11,432 nucleotides of DNA from Halieaceae bacterium (GTDB taxonomy: Bacteria > Pseudomonadota > Gammaproteobacteria > Pseudomonadales > Halieaceae): the NCBI GenBank assembly GCA_009886815.1, contig QXYP01000214.1, positions 564 through 11,995 of the forward strand, written 5' to 3'. Both the position numbers and the translations under genes were made by a program. Shown here in pieces: positions 7,973 through 11,432 of this stretch. The notes beneath the pieces are model-generated. The model searched no databases. It had not been told where the DNA came from and saw only the letters and a program-made list of their open reading frames with translations. Each line of letters begins with the position of its first letter. The stretch's first letter is position 1.

Positions 7973-9172
7973 TCAGTCTGCCAGTGTCGCATCGAGGGTC
8001 GCGCTTATCGCTTCACTCTCGGCATTAATCGACTCAAGGGCCATTCCTGGAATGGGATTACGAATGGCAGAAGTAATAACCGCTTCGCCCGAGGCGATAC
8101 CACTGGCTAAAAATGTCTCGCGAGTGTTGCTGTAGATGACCTCCACGTTTCTTATTTCTAATTGCCCCTTCACATCCAGAATAAACACTCGGTCACCCGC
8201 CCGGAGGCCGTCTGAAGGAATGGCAATCGTATCGGTAAGAATGCGACCGGCAATAGCAGCCTCCACAAACAAACCCACGGCAAGGGGCATCGCAGAGGGT
8301 GCCTCAACCAGGTCATAAGGTCTTTCAACCACAGCAGTGGCATAAATAACCCGGGTTTGGGGGTCTATTGCAGCGTCTAATCGCTCCACTCGTCCCGTCC
8401 ATAAACGACGCTCACCTGCTACCTCGGCGGTGAAATCTACGGCCAAACCGGCTCCATTTTGGGCCCGGTAACCGATAGGCACGCCCAAAGCCCCCAATTG
8501 ATTGTCAGTGAGGGGCAATCGAACTTCCACTCGGTCGGTGCCAAATGCTGAGGCCAGTACTTTGCCCGGGCCCACGTATTCACCCAAGTCCACCGCCGTA
8601 GAGCGCAGGCGTCCGGTATAGGGCAAAGCGATTTTTGTACGCTCGAGGTTTGTCCTGGCTAGAGATAACCCCGATTCGGCGGCCTCCAATGCCAGCTGGG
8701 CACGGGTAACTTGTGGTTTTTTTAAAGCCAATGCAGAAGGTTTGTCGACTCCCGCTAACTGTTGCCTCGCAACATCGGCGTCGGCGAAAGCGGTCTCTAA
8801 ATCCACCTCGGCTGCAGCAACCCGAGCTTCTGCTTCATTCAACGCTGCACGGTAATCGGTATCCTCAATCGTGAGCAGAGTCTCACCGGCCAAAAACCGT
8901 CCACCCTCAACAAATTCATCGGAAACTTGAATAATACGACCAGCGACTTGGGCCACTAGGTCAGACCGCAACGTCGCTCTGACGTCGCCTGTTGTATGAA
9001 CCGTGAGCTGATTGGTGGCCACGACAGCGGCTTGGGTGTGCACCCTAATAGGCCGAGGCGCCTCTACAGCAACATCAGGCTTGGGCTTGGTAGCGTTGAG
9101 GAGCACCACGATGCCAATGCCTCCTAGCAATACCAAGAGCGGTATCAACGCCTTTTTAACTCGACTCGTCAT
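7973..9172 (-). CDS. RND efflux periplasmic adaptor subunit (membrane fusion protein, HlyD/AcrA family)
   Basis: The adaptor bridges the RND permease and an outer-membrane channel across the periplasm. The 399-aa protein has a single N-terminal membrane anchor (about residues 8-26) after Lys/Arg residues, with no lipobox cysteine, so it is membrane-anchored rather than a lipoprotein. Then come the split lipoyl/barrel-sandwich domain (first half QVAGRIIQVSDEFVEGGRFLAGETLLTI-like, about 75-102; second half ALPYTGRLRSTAVDLGEYVGPG-like, about 182-203), an alanine-rich helical hairpin between them (about 105-180), a beta-barrel domain (VRLPLTDNQLGALG onward) and a membrane-proximal domain to the end. 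The ATG at 9170-9172 has a strong GGGAG five bases upstream. It is the first gene of the operon, the permease following after 11 bp. No TolC-type gene and no dedicated regulator is next to it in this window. Confidence 0.93.
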   Translation of the reverse strand: MTSRVKKALIPLLVLLGGIGIVVLLNATKPKPDVAVEAPRPIRVHTQAAVVATNQLTVHTTGDVRATLRSDLVAQVAGRIIQVSDEFVEGGRFLAGETLLTIEDTDYRAALNEAEARVAAAEVDLETAFADADVARQQLAGVDKPSALALKKPQVTRAQLALEAAESGLSLARTNLERTKIALPYTGRLRSTAVDLGEYVGPGKVLASAFGTDRVEVRLPLTDNQLGALGVPIGYRAQNGAGLAVDFTAEVAGERRLWTGRVERLDAAIDPQTRVIYATAVVERPYDLVEAPSAMPLAVGLFVEAAIAGRILTDTIAIPSDGLRAGDRVFILDVKGQLEIRNVEVIYSNTRETFLASGIASGEAVITSAIRNPIPGMALESINAESEAISATLDATLAD

Positions 9173-9333
9173 GCAGACTCCCTGTCTAAAACAAACGCTT
9201 CCACACTCAATGACATGTCTATCACTGAAATTTCGTGGGGCCTGAGTCTACCAGCGACCCCACTCACACGCTTCGTTAGGCCATCCTTTTTAAGCAATTC
9301 GGTAAAATTCCCGGCGAATATGAGATTTCAGGT
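9173..9333 (-). promoter_or_regulatory. Upstream control region of the RND efflux operon
   Basis: These 161 bases lie between the terminator and the adaptor start, so the operon's promoter should be here. No clear -35/-10 pair stands out. Two symmetric elements are visible: GTGGGG (9235-9240) with CCCCAC (9258-9263), a 6-bp inverted repeat across 17 bases, and the 8-bp palindrome GACATGTC at 9212-9219. Either might be an operator, but neither matches a motif I recognise. The promoter role is inferred from position. Confidence 0.4.
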
Positions 9334-9362
9334 AAAAAAAAACCCGCTATTGCGGGTTTTTT
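9334..9362 (-). terminator. Bidirectional rho-independent terminator
   Basis: CCCGC (9343-9347), loop TATT, GCGGG (9352-9356), flanked by nine A (9334-9342) and six T (9357-9362). Read leftward it is a GC stem extended by A-T pairs and followed by a nine-T run, 12-13 bases beyond the SYLF-gene stop, which it should terminate. Read rightward it also has a six-T tail. It insulates the efflux operon from read-through. Confidence 0.93.
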
Positions 9363-9374
9363 CGCACCAAAAAC

Positions 9375-9947
9375 CTACTTGGCCGGTTTATAGGAAAATT
9401 TCTGTCCACCGAGCGTGGCTTCATACATCAGCCCGCCTTTAGCGATGGTGAAAATAGCCATGCCCTTACGAAAACCTGAACTGCCAACATTGGCGTTATT
9501 TTCTCCACCTGAAGCATTAGTGCCGGCACCCGTCGTACTTGCCTCAGCTCCCGCAGCTGCCGTTAACGCTACCGCCGTCGCCTGAGCGCCAAACTCGAAA
9601 TTACCGTCGGTAAACTCATCGTAAGATCTTTCGTCTTCAAAGAGAATTATTTGACTGTAAGCCTGCCCGCCGAGCTGCAATCCGTAGGTAATCTGGGTCA
9701 TTTTTGTCGTGCCCATCAGTTTGCCATTGCCCTTGTAAACGCGACCTGAACCATGAGCACCGCCGATACCAATGCCACCTTTACCGATGGTGGGGAAAAC
9801 CGCATAGCCGTACGCAGCATCAATCAAGTCGCCAGCACCAGATGCGCGAAAGCGCTCCATGACCTCGCTATCATCTTCAGCAAAGGCGCTGCTGCCCATC
9901 GTGACCAATAACATGGCCATTACCATTCCAATATATTTTTTTAACAT
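9375..9947 (-). CDS. Exported SYLF / YSC84-related lipid-binding domain protein
   Basis: A 190-aa protein with a signal peptide: KK at residues 3-4, hydrophobic core about 6-18, and a likely cleavage site after AFA (21-23) before EDDSE. The mature part is a single SYLF (DUF500/Ysc84) domain: AYGYAVFPTIGKGGIGIGGA (45-64), GRVYKG (68-73), QITYGLQLGGQAYSQIILF (85-103), a Gly/Ala/Ser/Asn-rich loop (about 131-158) and a closing AKGGLMYEATLGGQKFSYKP (169-188). SYLF domains bind phosphoinositides in eukaryotes. The bacterial exported versions are widespread with no settled function; an envelope or lipid-related role is inference. I start at the ATG at 9945-9947, with GGAGAG seven bases upstream; a longer reading from 10010 has no ribosome site and would bury the signal peptide. 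It is monocistronic, followed by a strong terminator. Confidence 0.92.
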   Translation of the reverse strand: MLKKYIGMVMAMLLVTMGSSAFAEDDSEVMERFRASGAGDLIDAAYGYAVFPTIGKGGIGIGGAHGSGRVYKGNGKLMGTTKMTQITYGLQLGGQAYSQIILFEDERSYDEFTDGNFEFGAQATAVALTAAAGAEASTTGAGTNASGGENNANVGSSGFRKGMAIFTIAKGGLMYEATLGGQKFSYKPAK

Positions 9948-10013
9948 GTTTGAGCTCTCCAAAAGTCTTGATTTCGCATAGTCAGCGCTGGGTTGATGAA
10001 CAATATGCATTCG

Positions 10014-10043
10014 ATACTACCTGTGAGCTAACCCGTTGGTAAA
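10014..10043 (-). promoter_or_regulatory. Candidate promoter of the SYLF-domain gene
   Basis: On the minus strand TTTACC (complement of 10038-10043) and TAGTAT (complement of 10014-10019) are 18 bp apart and resemble sigma-70 -35 and -10 boxes. The -10 is about 65 bases before the start codon. Motif match only. Confidence 0.35.
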
Positions 10044-10158
10044 CAACTCACTGCCTCCCCAACGCCTTGGCATTTGATGCGCCGCCCACACAAAGCAAAC
10101 GCGTTCAAAAACACCAAGTGATAGGCGATCCAGCGGGCACCCCGTATCGTATTCACCC

Positions 10159-10169
10159 TATACACTAAT
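10159..10169 (+). promoter_or_regulatory. Possible folE -10 element
   Basis: TATACACTAAT in the folE upstream region contains TATACA/TACACT, similar to a -10 box. No good -35 lies 16-18 bp upstream, so the call is weak. If real, transcription would start near 10175 and the tandem repeat before folE would fall at the start of the leader. Confidence 0.25.
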
Positions 10170-10177
10170 CGTTACCT

Positions 10178-10197
10178 TTTACATCAATTTACATCAA
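10178..10197 (+). repeat. Perfect tandem 10-bp direct repeat upstream of folE
   Basis: TTTACATCAA occurs twice with no gap (10178-10187 and 10188-10197), ending two bases before the GGAG (10200-10203) of folE. A period of 10 bp is close to one helical turn, so a dimeric regulator could contact both copies on one DNA face; a leader RNA role or chance duplication are alternatives. No known operator is matched with confidence. Confidence 0.85.
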
Positions 10198-10209
10198 TCG
10201 GAGTGCGTC

Positions 10210-10917
10210 ATGTTGACATCTACCCACACGAAGCCCAAAGCCCTTGAATTGGCAGATAACACCGTGAACATTCGCCCTACAATCTCCCCAGAGGCTACCT
10301 TGGTTAGAGACGCCTTAGTAGCACGGGGGCTTGAAACGCCGTTAATTGACAACGGTTTAAACCGCGAGCAGAAGCTCTCCATCGTGAAAGGCGCCTTTAC
10401 TGACATTACCCAAGCACTTGGGCTGGATTTAACCGACGATAGCCTCTGTGACACCCCCGATCGCATTTCTCGTATGTATCTCGATGAGATTTTTTCTGGC
10501 CTAGATTACGGCAACTTCCCCAAGATTTCGGTCATTGAAAATAAAATGCAGGTCGATGAGATGGTCATGATTGATGACATCGACCTGACATCAACCTGCG
10601 AGCATCACTTTGTCACTATTGATGGTCAGGCTCGCGTCGCCTACTTGCCACGTAATAAAATTATCGGCCTGAGCAAGATCAACCGCATTGTTCGCTTCTT
10701 TGCACAACGCCCACAGGTTCAGGAGCGACTCACCCAACAGATTCTGGTGGCGCTGCAAACCTTGTTGGAAACCGACAACGTAGCCGTCTCAATGGAAGCC
10801 GTGCACTACTGCGTGAAGTCTCGAGGCGTTATGGACAGTAATTCCCGAACGCGAACGACCTCTCTGGGGGGTATGTTCAAAGAGAACCCTGCTGCACGCA
10901 GCGAGTTTCTTCGTTGA
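10210..10917 (+). CDS. folE: GTP cyclohydrolase I
   Basis: FolE converts GTP to 7,8-dihydroneopterin triphosphate plus formate, the entry step of folate and other pterin synthesis; the enzyme is a Zn-dependent toroidal homodecamer in the cytoplasm. The 235-aa sequence aligns along its length with E. coli Fol[12 protein letters not shown] (35-45), ETPHRI-like [20 protein letters not shown] (81-100), Zn ligands Cys130 and His133 in STCEHHFV and Cys201 in [28 protein letters not shown] (152-171) and TTTTSLGG-like TRTTSLGG (214-221). All catalytic residues I know are present. It carries about 20 extra N-terminal residues relative to E. coli and ends at SEFLR, lacking the short E. coli tail. The ATG has GGAG six bases upstream. 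It belongs to the Zn-dependent type I family, not the FolE2 family. It stands alone on its strand in the window. Confidence 0.98.
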   Translation: MLTSTHTKPKALELADNTVNIRPTISPEATLVRDALVARGLETPLIDNGLNREQKLSIVKGAFTDITQALGLDLTDDSLCDTPDRISRMYLDEIFSGLDYGNFPKISVIENKMQVDEMVMIDDIDLTSTCEHHFVTIDGQARVAYLPRNKIIGLSKINRIVRFFAQRPQVQERLTQQILVALQTLLETDNVAVSMEAVHYCVKSRGVMDSNSRTRTTSLGGMFKENPAARSEFLR

Positions 10918-10919
10918 GG

Positions 10920-11432
10920 TTAAAATGGGATGGGCTTGCCATCCCAATCTAGGTATAGCAGACGTTCTGTCGTAGGAGCGTCATCCAGCAGCTCCACTAA
11001 ACGCCCGGCAACAAACTCCGGTGTGAAGAGTTTTCCTTCAGGCACACCCCGTTGAAACGGTTCAGAGAGTGGTGTGTCTACGGTGCCGGGATGAAAAGCC
11101 AGTATCTGGGCTGATTTATTAAGACGACCAAACTCCACGCTGGCACACTGCAACATCATATTTAAAGCCGCCTTACTCGCCCGATAGCTGTACCAGCCAC
11201 CCAAGTGATTGTCTCCAATACTTCCCACTCTGGCTGACAGCACCGCCATTCTAGGCTGTTCTGCCTGACGCAATGCTTCATGAAAAGCCCCTAGCCACAG
11301 CATTGGCAGCATCGTATTCACCTCAAAGATCTTGGTCATCGTGGCTCGAGATAACTGCCTGAGGGCTCGCTCCGGACGATAGTCTTCGCCCTGTAAAATG
11401 CCGTTGGTGATGACTAAGCGCTCCAGGGTTCC
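10920..11432 (-). CDS. Short-chain dehydrogenase/reductase, CsgA/C-factor type (5' end outside window)
   Basis: The C-terminal 170 residues of an SDR-fold, presumably NAD(P)-dependent oxidoreductase; the frame is open to the right edge, so the N-terminal Gly-rich nucleotide-binding motif is not seen. Visible are LERLVITNGIL (start of the fragment, in the position of the NNAG strand, here TNG), FEVNTM, the catalytic Ser in LSARVGSIGDN, the YxxxK motif in YSYRASKAALN, HPGTVDTPLS and a closing YLDWDGKPIPF. The SARVGSIGDN, QRGVP and DGKPIP features are those I recall for proteobacterial relatives of the Myxococcus C-factor. FolM (dihydromonapterin reductase) would be attractive next to folE, but the expected C-terminal pattern is missing. 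An internal ATG at 11337-11339 would cut into the fold and is not the start. The substrate is unknown. It ends 2 bp from the folE stop, tail to tail. Confidence 0.9.
   Translation of the reverse strand, partial: GTLERLVITNGILQGEDYRPERALRQLSRATMTKIFEVNTMLPMLWLGAFHEALRQAEQPRMAVLSARVGSIGDNHLGGWYSYRASKAALNMMLQCASVEFGRLNKSAQILAFHPGTVDTPLSEPFQRGVPEGKLFTPEFVAGRLVELLDDAPTTERLLYLDWDGKPIPF
10926..10946 (-). terminator. Perfect hairpin across the last codons of the SDR gene
   Basis: TGGGATGG (10926-10933) and CCATCCCA (10939-10946) form a perfect 8-bp stem with a 5-base loop. Read leftward, the stem is followed directly by TTTTAA, so the stop codon sits in a short T-tract, resembling a weak intrinsic terminator inside the coding end. 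Read rightward, it starts 9 bases after the folE stop, without a T-run, and may protect the folE 3' end. Confidence 0.5.

Noticed and set aside
9334..9362. Small RNA gene ending at the terminator
   Set aside because: The hairpin is fully explained as the terminator of the SYLF gene; no promoter or conserved structure could be tied to a separate RNA.
9948..10010. Longer start for the SYLF-domain protein (21 extra residues)
   Set aside because: It would put a charged segment before a clear signal peptide, and the internal ATG at 9947 has a strong GGAGAG site.
10178..10197. TyrR/PhhR box before folE
   Set aside because: The consensus is TGTAAA-N6-TTTACA in inverted orientation; here TTTACA is in direct repeat with four bases between.
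10920..11432. folM (dihydromonapterin reductase) next to folE
   Set aside because: The C-terminal SDR sequence fits CsgA/C-factor-like proteins (SARVGSIGDN, DGKPIPF) and lacks the FolM-type LDGG ending.
1..11432. CRISPR array, tRNA/rRNA, insertion sequence, phage or defence genes, or a new multi-gene system
   Set aside because: Nearly all bases are covered by recognisable housekeeping or transport genes; no spaced repeats, cloverleaf, transposase or unexplained gene cluster was seen.

Overview
The window reads as an ordinary chromosomal segment of a gammaproteobacterium. FolE and AccA are close to their E. coli and Pseudomonas counterparts; AccA opens [10 protein letters not shown], as recalled for Pseudomonas. 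The accA-tilS pairing is typical of the class. A marine member related to Cellvibrionales/Halieaceae or Pseudomonadales is plausible, but that is inference. Base composition and gene density look uniform. I see no insertion sequence, tRNA, CRISPR array, phage gene or defence island.

Layout. Bases 1-2189 hold a leftward pair, accA then tilS (tilS runs off the left edge). The two overlap by four bases, and tilS appears to use a CTG start. A short divergent intergenic region follows. Two rightward genes come next: dusC (tRNA dihydrouridine synthase) and a POT/PTR2-family peptide transporter. The transporter's 3' end overlaps by 41 bp, tail to tail, the end of a leftward two-gene operon (4815-9172) encoding an RND efflux permease and its membrane-fusion adaptor. 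A bidirectional rho-independent terminator at about 9334-9362 separates that operon from an upstream leftward gene for a small exported SYLF/YSC84-type protein. After a 262-bp divergent control region comes rightward folE (GTP cyclohydrolase I). FolE meets, tail to tail and only 2 bp away, a leftward short-chain dehydrogenase of the CsgA/C-factor type that runs off the right edge.

How the genes work together. AccA supplies one half of the acetyl-CoA carboxyltransferase for fatty-acid synthesis. TilS and DusC are both tRNA-modifying enzymes. The adaptor and RND pump should form an inner-membrane/periplasmic efflux unit that borrows an outer-membrane channel encoded elsewhere. FolE starts folate/pterin synthesis. 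The other genes are neighbours without an evident shared pathway.

I found no convincing new multi-gene system. The items worth a second look are small-scale: the CTG start of tilS in a CTGA junction, a perfect tandem 10-bp repeat just before folE, terminator-like hairpins built into coding ends at two convergent junctions, and the RND permease lacking the usual TM10 lysine.
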